Assembly (NCBI RefSeq): GCF_003576345.1
Contig: NZ_QWGB01000005.1
Coordinates: 930,001 to 994,000 of the forward strand
Direction of reading: 5' to 3'
DNA: 64,000 bases
From: Henriciella barbarensis
GTDB taxonomy: Bacteria; Pseudomonadota; Alphaproteobacteria; Caulobacterales; Hyphomonadaceae
In this document: positions 36,686 through 46,834 of the stretch, piece after piece
Layout of the letters: each line of letters begins with the position of its first letter
Position numbering within the stretch: the stretch's first letter is position 1
Position numbers and translations under genes: made by a program
The notes under the pieces: model-generated
Seen by the model: the letters and a program-made list of their open reading frames with translations, nothing else
What the model was told of the DNA's origin: nothing
The model's database searches: none

Positions 36686-38122
36686 ATGCGCCTGATTCCC
36701 TCGCTTCTGGCCGCTGGTATTGCATCGGCCGCGCTGGCCCTGCCGGCCGCTGCTGACCCATCGACTGACACGGCTAGCTCACTCGTTGAGCAGCGTTCGG
36801 AGATGATTTCCGAGATCGCGATGAGCCTCTGGGACTGGGCCGAAGTTGGCTATCAGGAGAACCGCTCCTCGCAACTCCTCCAGGACCAGTTGGCCGCTGA
36901 AGGATTCACGATTGATGCTGGCGTGGCCGATATTCCGACCGCTTTCATCGCTGAATACGGCTCGGGCGAACCTGTGATCGCGATCCTCGCGGAGATGGAT
37001 GCGCTGCCGGGTATCAATCAAAGCGCCAGCCCTGTCCGCGAGCCTATTGAAAACAAGCATGCGGGTCAGGCCTGCGGTCATAACCTCTTCGGGGCGGGGT
37101 CCGTCTCAGCCGCCGTCGCCATTCGTCACTGGCTTGAAGATAATGACGCGGCTGGCACGATCCGTCTCTATGGCACGCCAGCAGAAGAGGGCGGTAGCGG
37201 CAAGGTCTACATGGTCCGCGCCGGTCTCTTCGATGATGTCGACATCGCGCTTCACTGGCATCCGTCGGATCGCAACTCGGCCGCCGCCTCCACCACGCTG
37301 GCGAACCGGTCGGCCAAGTTCCGCTTTTCAGGCCAATCCGCGCATGCGGCTGGTGCACCAGAGCGTGGACGCTCAGCGCTCGACGGCGTCGAGGCAATGA
37401 ACATGATGGCGAACATGATGCATGAGCACATCCCGCAGGATGCTCGCATGCACTATGTCATCACCTCAGGCGGCGAAGCGCCGAACGTGGTGCCCGACTT
37501 TGCAGAGGTCTTCTATTATGTCCGCCATCCTGACCCTTCAGGCGTCGAGCAGATCTGGGCGCGCCTGGAAAACGCAGCCCGCGGCGCTGCCATGGGCACC
37601 GGCGCGGACGTCGACTGGGAAGTCATCCACGGCAACAACCCGTTGCTCGTCAACGAAACGCTGGCCAAGATGATGGACAGCAAGCTGCGCGAATTTGGCG
37701 GAATTACCTACACGGCTGAAGAACAGCAGTTCGCCGAGAACATCGCCTCCACCTTCGATAATCCACGCAATGAGCTTGGCTCGGAAGAAGAGATCCAGCC
37801 TTATGACGTTTCGCTCGGCTATGGCTCAACAGATGTGGGTGATGTCTCATTTGCGGCCCCGACTGTTGGCCTGCGCACGGCGACCTGGGTGCCCGGTACA
37901 TCGGCGCACAGCTGGCAGGCGGTTGCAGCCAGCGGCATGTCGATCGGCGAAAAGGGCACTGAGCTTGCCGCGAAGACCCTGACGGCGGCGGCGATCGAGC
38001 TTTACCAGAACCCGGAAATGGTCGAAGCGGCCAGGGAAGAGTTCGAGGAAAAGCGCGGTGAGAATTACGAGTACAAGTCACTGCTCGGTGACCGTGAACC
38101 GCCGCTCGACTACCGGAAATAA
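36686..38122 (+). CDS. Secreted M20-family amidohydrolase/peptidase
   Basis: Zinc-dependent hydrolase (478 aa) of the M20D/AbgB type, acting on N-acyl amino acids, aminobenzoyl-glutamate or dipeptides. Signal peptide MRLIPSLLAAGIASAALALPAAA places it in the periplasm. The metal-site blocks are AEMDALPG, HAGQACGHNLFGAG, YGTPAEEGGSGK and ALHWHP; the dimerisation insert is FRFSGQSAHAAGAPERGRSALDG. ATG at 36686 follows GGAG. It is inserted between hisH and hisB against the direction of the his genes and has its own terminator. Confidence 0.88.
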   Translation: MRLIPSLLAAGIASAALALPAAADPSTDTASSLVEQRSEMISEIAMSLWDWAEVGYQENRSSQLLQDQLAAEGFTIDAGVADIPTAFIAEYGSGEPVIAILAEMDALPGINQSASPVREPIENKHAGQACGHNLFGAGSVSAAVAIRHWLEDNDAAGTIRLYGTPAEEGGSGKVYMVRAGLFDDVDIALHWHPSDRNSAAASTTLANRSAKFRFSGQSAHAAGAPERGRSALDGVEAMNMMANMMHEHIPQDARMHYVITSGGEAPNVVPDFAEVFYYVRHPDPSGVEQIWARLENAARGAAMGTGADVDWEVIHGNNPLLVNETLAKMMDSKLREFGGITYTAEEQQFAENIASTFDNPRNELGSEEEIQPYDVSLGYGSTDVGDVSFAAPTVGLRTATWVPGTSAHSWQAVAASGMSIGEKGTELAAKTLTAAAIELYQNPEMVEAAREEFEEKRGENYEYKSLLGDREPPLDYRK

Positions 38123-38135
38123 ATGAGAAACCGCG

Positions 38136-38161
38136 AAGGGCAGCCCTAGAGGCTGCCCTTT
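38136..38161. terminator. Terminator between the M20 gene and hisB
   Basis: A 10-bp stem AAGGGCAGCC/GGCTGCCCTT with a 5-nt loop, followed by a short T run on the plus strand. It lies just past the peptidase stop; the hisB stop codon falls in its loop. Stem symmetry allows action in both directions, but the T run favours the plus strand. Confidence 0.65.
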
Positions 38162-38742
38162 GTCGATGCTGGTTTGCCGCCGAGGCGTTCATCAGGCGTG
38201 GTCGCCATGCGCAGGGCACGGGCGGCAGCCTTGAAGCAGCTTTCTGCGATGTGGTGATTGTTCTCGCCGTAGAGGTTCTCGATGTGCAGGCACATGCCGC
38301 CATTACCGGCAAGCGCGTGGAAGAACTCTTTGAAAAGCTCGGTATCCATGTCGCCGATCTTGTCGCGCCGGAAATCGACTTTCCAGACGAGGTAGGGCCG
38401 CTTGCACAGGTCTACCGAAGCGCGGCTCAGCGTCTCGTCCATCGGAATATAGGCATGGCCAAACCGGGTTATGCCGGCGAAATCGCCCAGCGCATCCTTG
38501 ATAGCCTGACCGATCACAATGCCCGTATCCTCGACCGTATGGTGCGCGTCGATATGCAGGTCGCCATCGGCCTTCACGTCTAGGTCAATGAAGCTGTGAC
38601 GAGCGAATGAATCGAGCATATGGTCGAAAAAGCCGACTCCGGTCTCGACCTTGGCTTTGCCCGTCCCATCAAGATTCACCGTGACCTTAATATCGGTCTC
38701 GCGTGTCGTGCGGGTAATCGTGGATCTACGCGTATTTGTCAT
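38146..38742 (-). CDS. hisB: Imidazoleglycerol-phosphate dehydratase
   Basis: Dehydrates ImGP to imidazole acetol phosphate (198 aa, the monofunctional form without the phosphatase). Contains [37 protein letters not shown] and [19 protein letters not shown], which carry the Mn-binding His residues. Minus strand like hisHAFE, which lie downstream beyond the peptidase, so a second promoter may be needed for hisH. Confidence 0.97.
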   Translation of the reverse strand: MTNTRRSTITRTTRETDIKVTVNLDGTGKAKVETGVGFFDHMLDSFARHSFIDLDVKADGDLHIDAHHTVEDTGIVIGQAIKDALGDFAGITRFGHAYIPMDETLSRASVDLCKRPYLVWKVDFRRDKIGDMDTELFKEFFHALAGNGGMCLHIENLYGENNHHIAESCFKAAARALRMATTPDERLGGKPASTKGSL

Positions 38743-38896
38743 CGCTGCCTGAGATAGTTCGTGTTCGGGTCAAGTGCTACTGCAGATTTGTTCACGGATT
38801 TCTAAAGTTTATCACCGATTGTCCGTCTAGCGCAGGAAAGTAACCGCGTGAACACGGGGGTGGCATCTGTATAGGACGTCTGCATCTGAACGGTTT

Positions 38897-40846
38897 TTGT
38901 CGCGGATAAGTTTCGCGAACGCGGTACCTATTGCGGCTGCCTTGCTTGCACTTATTGCGGCAAGCGCTGTTTCTATCCTGTTTCTTGTATCTGCAGAACA
39001 TGCGGCTTCTGACAGATCCGACCGGATCGCCGCGCGCGTTGCAGATGGCATCTATGTAGAACTTGCTTTCGGCAATCAAGCCAATGCCGATGCGGTCCTG
39101 GACCGACTTTCGCCGGGGCGCGCTGCGGCGTTTGACCTCGACGGAAACCTGATCGCTGGCGAAGCGTCGCCGGAGGTGTTGCAAGATGGCCGACGTTATC
39201 CAATCGCGTCAGCGGGCGATGTACGCGGTGAACTTGTCATGCTTCGTGCGCTGCCCGGAATGATGGTCCTCTCGTTGCCTGTCGTGGTCGGCGTGATCCT
39301 CCTCTTGACGATAATCGTCTATTTCTTCGCCAATTTCCTTGCCCACCTCGTTTCCCAGCAATCAAACGAGATCACGAGTCTCGTATCACGCACATCGCTG
39401 AAGCAGGGCCTTCCCGAGTCTGAAAAACCTGTCCTGTTCGCCGAATTCCGCCGCTTGCGCACCACATTGGTCAGACGGATCCAGCAGCTTCAGCGCGAGA
39501 ATGAACGTCTCGTGAGCGCGGCTTATATCGATGAGCGTACCGGGCTTGGAAACGGCGCGGAGCTGACGCGTCAGTTGACACAATTCATCTCCCGGTCCTC
39601 ATTTGAGTTTCCGTCGGCCTTTATCCAGATCGACACCGAACCGATGCAGCTGGAGGGCGACCACCAGGACACCGCTTTCGTCCTTGAGGTCCAGTCCGCA
39701 ATCTCCCGCCGGATCATGAATTTTCTCAGCGAGCAGCAAGCGGCTTATAGCCTGCCTGACGGACGCTGGCCTGGCTTCGCGCTCGCTTCCGACGATTTCG
39801 GCGTCCTTCTCGACAGGGTCGGGCCGCGTAATGAGATCAACCGGATTGCCAAGTCGCTGCTGCTCCGGCTGAAAGAGCCATACACAATCGGCGGCAAGAA
39901 GGTGACGTTCACAGCCTTCGCTGGCGTGGCCATGATTCCGGAAGACGGTCAGAACCCTCAGGATATCCGTAAGCGCGCTTATACCGCTCTTGTGCAGGCC
40001 AAACGCACTGAAGGCGCGGAGATGCAGTTCTACTCGCCCAAGCTCGATCGCCAGACCGCTGCGCGCAAACGCCTTGAATCGGAAGTGCGGACAGCCGTTG
40101 AGCAGAGCGCTTTCACACCAGTTTACCAGCCCAAGGTCGATCTTGCCACGGGGCGGATTGTCGGCGCCGAAGCACTGGCGCGCTGGCAACTTGATAGCGG
40201 CCGCATCGTGTCGCCGGGTGTCTTTATACCTGTGGCCGAAAGCTGTGGTCTGATTGGGGACATTGGCGAGCAGATCGCCCGCAAGGCCTGTATAGGCGCG
40301 GCCAAATGGGCCGAGATGGGCTATACTGACATCTCGATCGCGGTGAACGTGTCTCCTCGCCAGTTCGAGAATGATGATCTCGGCACCATGCTCATCGACG
40401 CAATGACGACGGCCGGCCTTCTGCCGCGACTTTTGCAGCTGGAGATAACGGAAAGCGTCGCAGTGACGGACCCGGAGCGTCTGCGAGACGTGATCGGACC
40501 GCTCAAATCAATGGGCGTGCGTCTCGCGATTGATGATTTCGGCACCGGCCACTCCAACCTCGCCATGCTGGGCCGCCTACCATTTGACGTCTTCAAGATC
40601 GACCGCGCCTTCATTTCCAGCCTGCACACCGACAAACAGGCCCCGGCGATTGTCGAGATGATCCTCGGCATGGCCGAAACGCTGGGCATGGAAACCGTGG
40701 CTGAAGGTGTCGAAACCGACGACCAGCTGCAATTCCTGAAGCGTCGCGGTTGCGACCAGTATCAGGGTTTCCTGTTCAGTCCGGCGGTCGGTCTGGAGAA
40801 ATTCATCGAGATGGTTCGCCGCAACAGACAGCCAGCCGCAGCCTGA
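38897..40846 (+). CDS. Membrane-bound EAL-domain cyclic-di-GMP phosphodiesterase
   Basis: A 649-aa inner-membrane protein expected to degrade c-di-GMP. One helix at about 8-32 and a second at 122-148 bracket a ~90-residue periplasmic sensor segment. A degenerate GGDEF region (about 210-385) has no GGDEF motif. The EAL domain (about 400-640) is complete: [46 protein letters not shown] and QGFLFSP. The start is the TTG at 38897; upstream the frame closes at 38849 with no ATG or GTG between. It sits between hisB and hslV. The role (motility or attachment) is inferred from the family. Confidence 0.88.
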   Translation: MSRISFANAVPIAAALLALIAASAVSILFLVSAEHAASDRSDRIAARVADGIYVELAFGNQANADAVLDRLSPGRAAAFDLDGNLIAGEASPEVLQDGRRYPIASAGDVRGELVMLRALPGMMVLSLPVVVGVILLLTIIVYFFANFLAHLVSQQSNEITSLVSRTSLKQGLPESEKPVLFAEFRRLRTTLVRRIQQLQRENERLVSAAYIDERTGLGNGAELTRQLTQFISRSSFEFPSAFIQIDTEPMQLEGDHQDTAFVLEVQSAISRRIMNFLSEQQAAYSLPDGRWPGFALASDDFGVLLDRVGPRNEINRIAKSLLLRLKEPYTIGGKKVTFTAFAGVAMIPEDGQNPQDIRKRAYTALVQAKRTEGAEMQFYSPKLDRQTAARKRLESEVRTAVEQSAFTPVYQPKVDLATGRIVGAEALARWQLDSGRIVSPGVFIPVAESCGLIGDIGEQIARKACIGAAKWAEMGYTDISIAVNVSPRQFENDDLGTMLIDAMTTAGLLPRLLQLEITESVAVTDPERLRDVIGPLKSMGVRLAIDDFGTGHSNLAMLGRLPFDVFKIDRAFISSLHTDKQAPAIVEMILGMAETLGMETVAEGVETDDQLQFLKRRGCDQYQGFLFSPAVGLEKFIEMVRRNRQPAAA

Positions 40847-40898
40847 GAAAGCGCCGTGCCTCTTGCAGAGGCAGGACCTGCGCGCCACATCTGCGGGC

Positions 40899-41465
40899 GT
40901 GACCGATCAAGACAGACAGAATTCAGCGCTATGGCACGGGACAACGATCCTTGCCGTGCGCACGAAAGACCACGTCGTCATACTGAGCGATGGCCAGGTG
41001 TCGATGGGTCAAACCGTGATGAAGGGCAATGCCCGCAAGGTACGCCGTCTCGGCAGCGGTGACATCCTTGCGGGGTTTGCTGGCGCAACCGCCGATGCCT
41101 TCACTCTTTTCGAGCGCCTTGAGCAGAAACTGGAGCGGTTTCCAAACCAGTTGCAGCGCGCTGCCGTTGAGCTTGCCAAGGACTGGCGGACAGAAAAATA
41201 CCTCCAGAAGCTGGAAGCGCTGCTGATCGTGGCTGACCGCGACGCGACGCTGGTCATCACGGGCGCTGGCGACGTGCTGGAGCCAGAGCACAATGTCGTC
41301 GCCGTGGGCTCTGGTGGCAATTATGCTCTGTCGGCTGCCCGCGCGCTTTATGCTTACGAACCGGATGCCGAAAAGCTTGGCCGCCAGGCCATGGAAATCG
41401 CGGCCGACATCTGCGTTTACACGAATTCGAACTTCTCGATCGAGAAACTGGACCTGCACGACTGA
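40899..41465 (+). CDS. hslV: ATP-dependent protease subunit HslV
   Basis: Proteasome-like peptidase (188 aa) that forms the HslUV chaperone-protease with HslU. Mature N-terminus begins at the Thr in [12 protein letters not shown]; the short N-terminal extension is removed. [21 protein letters not shown] and [18 protein letters not shown] are typical. GTG at 40899 is the best start; a TTG at 40863 is possible. TGATG overlap with hslU. Confidence 0.95.
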   Translation: MTDQDRQNSALWHGTTILAVRTKDHVVILSDGQVSMGQTVMKGNARKVRRLGSGDILAGFAGATADAFTLFERLEQKLERFPNQLQRAAVELAKDWRTEKYLQKLEALLIVADRDATLVITGAGDVLEPEHNVVAVGSGGNYALSAARALYAYEPDAEKLGRQAMEIAADICVYTNSNFSIEKLDLHD

Positions 41466-42769
41466 TGGATATCTTAACCCCTAAGGAAATCGTCGCCGAA
41501 CTGGACCGCCACATTGTCGGGCAGGGCGATGCCAAACGCGCCGTCGCACTCGCCCTTCGTAATCGCTGGCGCCGCAAGCAGGCGCCTGACGACCTTCGCG
41601 ACGAAATCACGCCGAAGAATATCCTGATGATCGGGCCAACCGGTGTCGGCAAGACCGAAGTCTCCCGCCGTCTTGCCAAGCTCGCAAATGCACCCTTCCT
41701 GAAGGTAGAAGCGACGAAATTCACCGAGGTCGGCTATGTTGGCCGTGATGTCGAACAGATCATCCGCGATCTGGTCGAATCTGCGGTCGGAATGGTGAAA
41801 GCTCAACGCCGCAAACAGGTCGAGGAACAGGCCCGCGAAGCTGCAGAAAAGCGCCTCCTCGATGCCCTTGTTGGTGAAGATGCCCAGTCTTCTACGCGCG
41901 AGGTCTTTCGCCGCAAGCTGCGCGACGGCGAACTCGATGACCGGGACATCGATATCGAGCTGCAGGACACAGGCACGGGAATGCCCATGATGGACATTCC
42001 GGGTGCTGGCGGCTCCATGGGCATGGTCAATCTGGGCGACCTGCTCGGAAAGGCGATGGGCGGGCGCACCAAGCGCGTTCGCACGACGGTCCGCGATGCC
42101 TACAAGCCCCTGATCGACGAAGAGGCCGACAAGCTGATCGATGAGGAAAGCGTCACCCGCGAAGCGATCCGCCTTGTGGAATCCGATGGCATTGTCTTCC
42201 TCGATGAGATCGACAAGGTCGCCGGTGGCAGTAACCGCAGCGGCGCCGACGTCTCTCGCGAAGGTGTCCAGCGCGACCTGCTTCCGCTGATCGAGGGCAC
42301 GACTGTCTCCACCAAGCGCGGCCCGGTCCGTACCGACCATATCCTCTTCATCGCCTCGGGCGCATTTCACGTGTCAAAGCCCTCCGACATGCTGCCAGAG
42401 CTACAGGGCCGCCTGCCGATCCGGGTGGAGCTGAAGGCGCTCAGCAATGCGGACATGCGACGCATCCTGGTGGAGCCTGAAGCCTCGCTCATTCGCCAGC
42501 ATCAGGCGCTCATGCAGGCCGAAGGTGTCGAATTGCAATTCGACGACGCGGCCATTGACGCACTGGCAGATGTAGCCGTTCGGGTGAACGACACGGTTGA
42601 GAATATCGGTGCACGACGTCTTCAGACAGTGCTGGAGCGGCTTCTGGATGAGATCAGCTTCACAGCGAACGACCGCAAGGGCGAGACCGTCACGATTACC
42701 GCTGACTATGTCGATGCCCAGTTATCGGATCTCGCGGGTAACACCGACCTGTCGAAGTTCATTCTGTAG
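41465..42769 (+). CDS. hslU: ATP-dependent protease ATPase subunit HslU
   Basis: AAA+ unfoldase partner of HslV (434 aa). Walker [10 protein letters not shown] (Lys63), the I-domain with acidic and basic stretches (about 110-230), Walker B VFLDEIDK, and the C-terminal SKFIL tail that activates HslV. Coupled to hslV by a 1-nt overlap. Its 3' end overlaps the convergent HxlR gene by 11 nt, and no strong terminator is seen directly after it. Confidence 0.97.
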   Translation: MDILTPKEIVAELDRHIVGQGDAKRAVALALRNRWRRKQAPDDLRDEITPKNILMIGPTGVGKTEVSRRLAKLANAPFLKVEATKFTEVGYVGRDVEQIIRDLVESAVGMVKAQRRKQVEEQAREAAEKRLLDALVGEDAQSSTREVFRRKLRDGELDDRDIDIELQDTGTGMPMMDIPGAGGSMGMVNLGDLLGKAMGGRTKRVRTTVRDAYKPLIDEEADKLIDEESVTREAIRLVESDGIVFLDEIDKVAGGSNRSGADVSREGVQRDLLPLIEGTTVSTKRGPVRTDHILFIASGAFHVSKPSDMLPELQGRLPIRVELKALSNADMRRILVEPEASLIRQHQALMQAEGVELQFDDAAIDALADVAVRVNDTVENIGARRLQTVLERLLDEISFTANDRKGETVTITADYVDAQLSDLAGNTDLSKFIL

Positions 42770-43109
42770 CGTTCGGCCGGGCTGAACGCCTGATCGGCAA
42801 ATGCGTGCGGCCCCAGTCCCGGAATGTCTCCAGAGCGGGCGCGAGCTCTCTGCCGCGCTCGGTCAGGATGTAGTCATAGCGAACGGGCCGCTGCTGATAG
42901 GGCTTCTGCTCCAGCAGGCCTGCTGCGACGAGCCGTTTCAGCCGGTCTGCTATGATGTGCCGCGTCGCGCCAGTTGAACGGGCAAACGCCTCAAACCGCG
43001 TCTCGCCAAGCAGGCAGTCACGCAGGATAAGCAACGTCCACCTCTCCCCGACGAGGGAAAGCGTTCTGGCAACAGGGCACCAGTCATCTTCAAGCGCACG
43101 CCATTTCAT
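42759..43109 (-). CDS. HxlR-family transcriptional regulator
   Basis: Small winged-helix protein (116 aa). The N-terminal Cys of [53 protein letters not shown] (recognition helix) and [21 protein letters not shown] are characteristic. Family members sense reactive species or metabolites through the Cys and regulate neighbours or themselves. No obvious target is next door; it converges on hslU. Confidence 0.9.
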   Translation of the reverse strand: MKWRALEDDWCPVARTLSLVGERWTLLILRDCLLGETRFEAFARSTGATRHIIADRLKRLVAAGLLEQKPYQQRPVRYDYILTERGRELAPALETFRDWGRTHLPIRRSARPNATE

Positions 43110-43271
43110 GAGTGAACGCCTTAGACTGATTTGCGCGACGGGCGAAGTTTGTGCAGCTGGTTCTATTTAAAAGGGAACGGTTCGCGACAGGCACGCATAG
43201 GGCTCGTGAAAGCACATGCATTCCTACCCAGAACCCATCAAACTGGCCGGCGATTTCGCCGGCCTTTTTTT
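43110..43271 (+). ncRNA. Possible small RNA or hslVU 3' UTR ending at a plus-strand terminator
   Basis: The gap between two minus-strand genes (HxlR and phyR) ends in a strong plus-strand terminator, yet holds no plus-strand gene. Either a short transcript starts in the gap (an AT-rich TTCTATTTAAAAGG near 43160-43173 could belong to a promoter) or the hslVU transcript runs on, antisense to the HxlR gene, and ends here. No start site, conserved structure or known sRNA family can be shown from the sequence. Confidence 0.3.
43245..43271 (+). terminator. Strong plus-strand terminator
   Basis: Stem GGCCGGCGA/TCGCCGGCC with a very short loop, followed by seven T. The T run overlaps the phyR stop codon. 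It faces the wrong way to end phyR. Confidence 0.85.
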
Positions 43272-44007
43272 ATTGTGCGGTCATACTTTGTATCAGCGCC
43301 TGGCTGACCACTGCTTTCACCATGTCTGGCCGAAACGGTTTCGCGAGCAGGTAGGCTGGCTCACCACCGCGGCCTGTCAGAAGTTTCTGCGGATAGGCGG
43401 TGATGAAGACGACGGGGATGCCCAGCTCTTCTGTAATGATGGCGGCAGCATCGGCCCCTGATGAGCCATCGGCCAGCTGGACGTCGGCAAGGAGCAGATT
43501 TGGCTTGAGGGTGCGGCAGCTTTCGACAGCCTGGTCTCGCGTCACTGCCTGGCCGACCACGTCGTGGCCAAGTTCGCTGACGATCTGGGAAATGTGAGCC
43601 GCAACGAGTGGTTCATCTTCCATGATGAAAACGCGGGTCTGAAGCGAGCGTGTAAGTTCTTGCTCGGCTTCCACCATCAACGCGCCAACTTCGTCAGTCG
43701 GGCACCCAAGGATGGTGGCAGTATCGTCGACTTTAAACCCTTCCATGGCGGTCAACAGCAGGGCGCGGCGTGCGCGAGAGGCCGGATCAGGCTCGGCCCC
43801 GGCTTTGGCCTCCGGCAGAGCTTCGCGAATTGCAGTCTCAAGATTGCAGAAGAAGCCTACCTTGTCAGTCGCCGGATCTTCTGCGGCGATGAGAGAAGCA
43901 ATAGCGACTTCGACGATCGCATCGCCGCGCTGGCTGCTTCCGGTAACGGCCCGTGCATAACGGCGCAGGTAAGGCAGCTCTCGTTCAAGATTGTCTGCCA
44001 CGCCCAT
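43270..44007 (-). CDS. phyR: General stress response regulator PhyR
   Basis: Anti-anti-sigma response regulator (245 aa). The N-terminal ~120 residues resemble a sigma factor (LPYLRRYARAVTGSSQRGDAIV), which traps NepR once the receiver domain (about 123-245) is phosphorylated at Asp175 in LLLADVQLAD; acidic pocket Glu130-Asp131-Glu132, FITAYP and Lys223 of AKPF complete it. This frees the sigma factor EcfG. No nepR, ecfG or kinase gene is adjacent, unlike the usual locus. Confidence 0.93.
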   Translation of the reverse strand: MGVADNLERELPYLRRYARAVTGSSQRGDAIVEVAIASLIAAEDPATDKVGFFCNLETAIREALPEAKAGAEPDPASRARRALLLTAMEGFKVDDTATILGCPTDEVGALMVEAEQELTRSLQTRVFIMEDEPLVAAHISQIVSELGHDVVGQAVTRDQAVESCRTLKPNLLLADVQLADGSSGADAAAIITEELGIPVVFITAYPQKLLTGRGGEPAYLLAKPFRPDMVKAVVSQALIQSMTAQ

Positions 44008-44057
44008 CTATACACCTGTTTATCTTGTTGGCCCGATTAAGCCTCAAACAGGTTTAG

Positions 44058-44103
44058 AAAAAATTAGCCGTACTGCGCGCTGCACATCAGCGTGCAGTAC
44101 GGC
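44058..44103 (-). terminator. Terminator after the adenosine kinase gene
   Basis: Minus-strand 15-bp stem (one G.U) with a 7-nt loop (44067-44103), followed by six T at 44063-44058. It lies 6 nt past the kinase stop and separates that gene from phyR. Confidence 0.85.
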
Positions 44104-44109
44104 CTGCTT

Positions 44110-45108
44110 TTACATCTTGATGTCGGCTTTGCGGGCAAGCTCCGCCAGCGAAACCTCAGGACGTGGACCATAGTGCGAAATCACCTCAGCGGCGGCGATA
44201 TGGCCGAGCTTCGCGCAGGTTTCGAGCGGCAGGCCGCGGCTCACACCGAATAGAAAACCTGCAGCGTACTGGTCGCCCGCACCGGTCGTATCGACTACCT
44301 CGTCGACTGGCTCGGCGGCGACAGCGACGGCACCTGCCGGACTGATCACGACAGAGCCCTTCTCGGACCGCGTAATGGCGGCGAGGCCAGCATCGGCCTG
44401 CATCCGCTCAACCGCTTCGTCGAAATTGTCGGTCTGATACAGCGATAGCGCTTCGTCCTCATTGGCGAAGACAAGGTCGACATGGTTCTTGATGAGGTGA
44501 AGGAAGCTTTCGCGGTGACGCTCTACGCAGAAGCCGTCCGACAGGGTGAGCGCGACCTTGCGGCCTGCAGCCTGTGCGATCTCGGAAGCATGGACGAATG
44601 CAGACTTGGCGTCTTCCTGGTCGAACAGATAGCCTTCCAGGTAAAGAATGGCGGCGTCTTTCACCATCTGCTCGTTGACGTCGCTCGCTGAGAAGAGAAC
44701 TGACGCACCGAGGAAGGTGTTCATGCTGCGTGCGCCATCAGGTGTAACGAAGACGATGCAGCGCGCCGTTGCAGGGCCATCCTCGAGCGCTGGCGTATCG
44801 AACGGGATACCGCTGTCATTCATATCCTTGCGGAAAACGTCACCAAGCGAGTCCTTTGCGACCTTGCCGATATAGCCGGCCTGTCCACCGAAGCTCGAAA
44901 CGCCGACAATCGTATTGGCGCCAGAACCGCCCGAAAGTTGCGGGCCCTCAGGTGCGGCATCGACGAGCGCATCAGCACGCTCCTCATCGATCAGCGTCAT
45001 GCCGTTCTTGCGGATATCATGCTGCTCCAGGAAGGAATCCTCGACACTTGCGAAAACGTCGACAATCGCGTTTCCAAGGCCAACGACGTCAAATCGGGTA
45101 TCGGTCAA
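44110..45108 (-). CDS. PfkB-family adenosine kinase
   Basis: Sugar/nucleoside kinase (332 aa). N-terminal VVGLGNAIVDVFA, GGSGANTIVGVSSFGG, and C-terminal VDTTGAGDQYAAGFLFGVSRG, which carries the catalytic Asp and anion hole. Closest in pattern to the adenosine-kinase-like group of alphaproteobacteria; ribokinase-type activity cannot be excluded. Ends with a strong terminator. Confidence 0.85.
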   Translation of the reverse strand: MTDTRFDVVGLGNAIVDVFASVEDSFLEQHDIRKNGMTLIDEERADALVDAAPEGPQLSGGSGANTIVGVSSFGGQAGYIGKVAKDSLGDVFRKDMNDSGIPFDTPALEDGPATARCIVFVTPDGARSMNTFLGASVLFSASDVNEQMVKDAAILYLEGYLFDQEDAKSAFVHASEIAQAAGRKVALTLSDGFCVERHRESFLHLIKNHVDLVFANEDEALSLYQTDNFDEAVERMQADAGLAAITRSEKGSVVISPAGAVAVAAEPVDEVVDTTGAGDQYAAGFLFGVSRGLPLETCAKLGHIAAAEVISHYGPRPEVSLAELARKADIKM

Positions 45109-45181
45109 AACTTACCTCAGTTTTCTATAGGTTCGGGCGCGAAGCCCGTTGGATGGCGCCCAGGGACAGGCGTGGTCGCTA

Positions 45182-45832
45182 TCAGATCTTGATGCCGGCT
45201 TTTTCGGCATCTGCAAGAAATGCGGCGAGGCCCTTATCCGTCAGCGGGTGGTTCGCAAGGCCCCGAAGCACGTTTGGTGGCACTGTTGCCACATCGGCAC
45301 CCGCAAGTGCTGACAGCTTCACATGGTTCGCATTGCGGATCGATGCGGCCAGGATTTCGGTCTCGAAGCCGTAATTGTCATAAATGACGCGGATTTCCTC
45401 GATCACTTCCATGCCATCGATATTCATATCGTCCAGCCGGCCAATGAAGGGCGAGATATAGGTTGCGCCTGCCTTGGCCGCGAGAAGTGCCTGATTGGCC
45501 GAGAAGCAGAGCGTGACGTTCACCGCGGTACCCGCATCGCTTAATGTGCGGCAGGCTTTGAGACCATCCATGGTCAGCGGCAGTTTCACGGCCACATTGG
45601 AAGCGATCTTCTGAAGCTTGCGGCCTTCGCTCACCATCGTGTCAAAGTCGGTCGCGACGACTTCGGCGCTTACATGGCCTGCCGTTAGGTCGCAGATCTC
45701 AGCGATCACGTCAGACATGGCGCGGCCGGACTTTGCGATGAGCGACGGATTGGTCGTCACGCCATCGATCAGGCCCGCCTCGGCGAGTGAGTTAATCTCA
45801 TCAGTGTCTGCTGTGTCGACGAAGAATTTCAT
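45182..45832 (-). CDS. Fructose-6-phosphate aldolase / transaldolase (short type)
   Basis: A class I aldolase barrel (216 aa) of the small transaldolase/FSA group. [34 protein letters not shown] is the N-terminal signature; the Schiff-base Lys is in [19 protein letters not shown] completes the site. It either moves a dihydroxyacetone unit in the pentose phosphate pathway or cleaves fructose 6-phosphate; the sequence alone does not decide. It lies between the kinase and the nucleotide-sugar genes on the same strand. Confidence 0.9.
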   Translation of the reverse strand: MKFFVDTADTDEINSLAEAGLIDGVTTNPSLIAKSGRAMSDVIAEICDLTAGHVSAEVVATDFDTMVSEGRKLQKIASNVAVKLPLTMDGLKACRTLSDAGTAVNVTLCFSANQALLAAKAGATYISPFIGRLDDMNIDGMEVIEEIRVIYDNYGFETEILAASIRNANHVKLSALAGADVATVPPNVLRGLANHPLTDKGLAAFLADAEKAGIKI

Positions 45833-45883
45833 GTGGGCCTCCTGCGCATCTGTTGGCGCTTTAGCAATGATGGGCCCATCGGG

Positions 45884-46834
45884 CTAGACAGCCGCGTGCA
45901 GCTCTCTGAAATAAGCGATGGTCTTCTCTAGCCCGTCGCGGAGTTTCACCTGCGGCTCCCAGCCGAGCGTGTTGCGGGCGCGGGTGATGTCCGGCTTGCG
46001 TTTGCGCGGGTCATCCTGCGGCAATGGCTTCTGGACGAGCTTTGACGACGTGCCGGTCATCTCAATGACAAGCTCGGCCAGTTCCTTGATGGTGAACTCG
46101 CCCGGATTGCCGAGATTGATAGGGCCGGTGACCCCGGTATCCGTGTTCATCAGGCCGATCAGGCCGTCCACAAGGTCATCGACGAAACAGAAGCTGCGCG
46201 TCTGGCTGCCATCGCCATAGATGGTGATGTCTTCACTGCGCAGCGCCTGCATGATGAAGTTGGAAACGACGCGCCCATCATTCGGGTGCATGCGCGGGCC
46301 ATACGTGTTGAAGATGCGGGCGACCTTTATCTCCACCCCGTGCTGGCGGTGATAGTCGAAGCAGAGTGTCTCGGCGCAGCGCTTGCCTTCATCATAGCAA
46401 CTCCGCGGGCCGATCGGGTTCACATTGCCCCAATAGCTTTCTTCCTGCGGATGGATTTCCGGGTCGCCATATACTTCGGACGTCGAGGCCTGGAGGATCC
46501 TCGCCTTGGTCCGTTTGGCGAGGCCAAGCATGTTGATCGCGCCATGGACCGACGTCTTCGTCGTCTGCACCGGATCGAACTGGTAATGGATCGGGCTTGC
46601 CGGGCAGGCCATGTTGTAGATCTGGTCGACTTCCACAAAGAGCGGGAAGGTCACATCATGGCGCATCAGTTCAAAGCGCGGATTGGCCATGAGGTGCGCG
46701 ACATTGCTGCGCGTACCCGTGAAGAAATTGTCGACACAGAGAACTTCGGCCCCCTGATCAAGCAGACGCTCACACAGGAAAGAGCCGATGAAACCGGCAC
46801 CGCCGGTGACCATGATCCGGGGTGCCAGATGCAT
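45884..46834 (-). CDS. UDP-glucuronate decarboxylase (UDP-xylose synthase)
   Basis: SDR enzyme (316 aa) that decarboxylates UDP-glucuronate to UDP-xylose. NAD-binding [10 protein letters not shown], then [17 protein letters not shown], the catalytic Tyr-x3-Lys in [32 protein letters not shown] and [16 protein letters not shown] are the UXS signatures. It follows the UDP-glucose dehydrogenase gene with a 1-nt overlap (TGATG), so substrate supply and use are coupled. Confidence 0.93.
   Translation of the reverse strand: MHLAPRIMVTGGAGFIGSFLCERLLDQGAEVLCVDNFFTGTRSNVAHLMANPRFELMRHDVTFPLFVEVDQIYNMACPASPIHYQFDPVQTTKTSVHGAINMLGLAKRTKARILQASTSEVYGDPEIHPQEESYWGNVNPIGPRSCYDEGKRCAETLCFDYHRQHGVEIKVARIFNTYGPRMHPNDGRVVSNFIMQALRSEDITIYGDGSQTRSFCFVDDLVDGLIGLMNTDTGVTGPINLGNPGEFTIKELAELVIEMTGTSSKLVQKPLPQDDPRKRKPDITRARNTLGWEPQVKLRDGLEKTIAYFRELHAAV

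Noticed and set aside
42364-42379. parS-like CATTTCACGTGTCAAA in hslU
   Set aside because: The core matches but both arms are degraded, and it lies about 15 kb from oriC and 19 kb from the parS cluster; probably chance.
43174-43198. GGAAC at 43174 as an EcfG-type promoter for the possible small RNA
   Set aside because: At 16-17 nt downstream the sequence reads GCAT/CATA, not CGTT, so the -10 element does not match.
43216-43461. 81-codon plus-strand frame starting before the 43245 terminator
   Set aside because: It reads through the terminator hairpin and into phyR antisense; no ribosome site.
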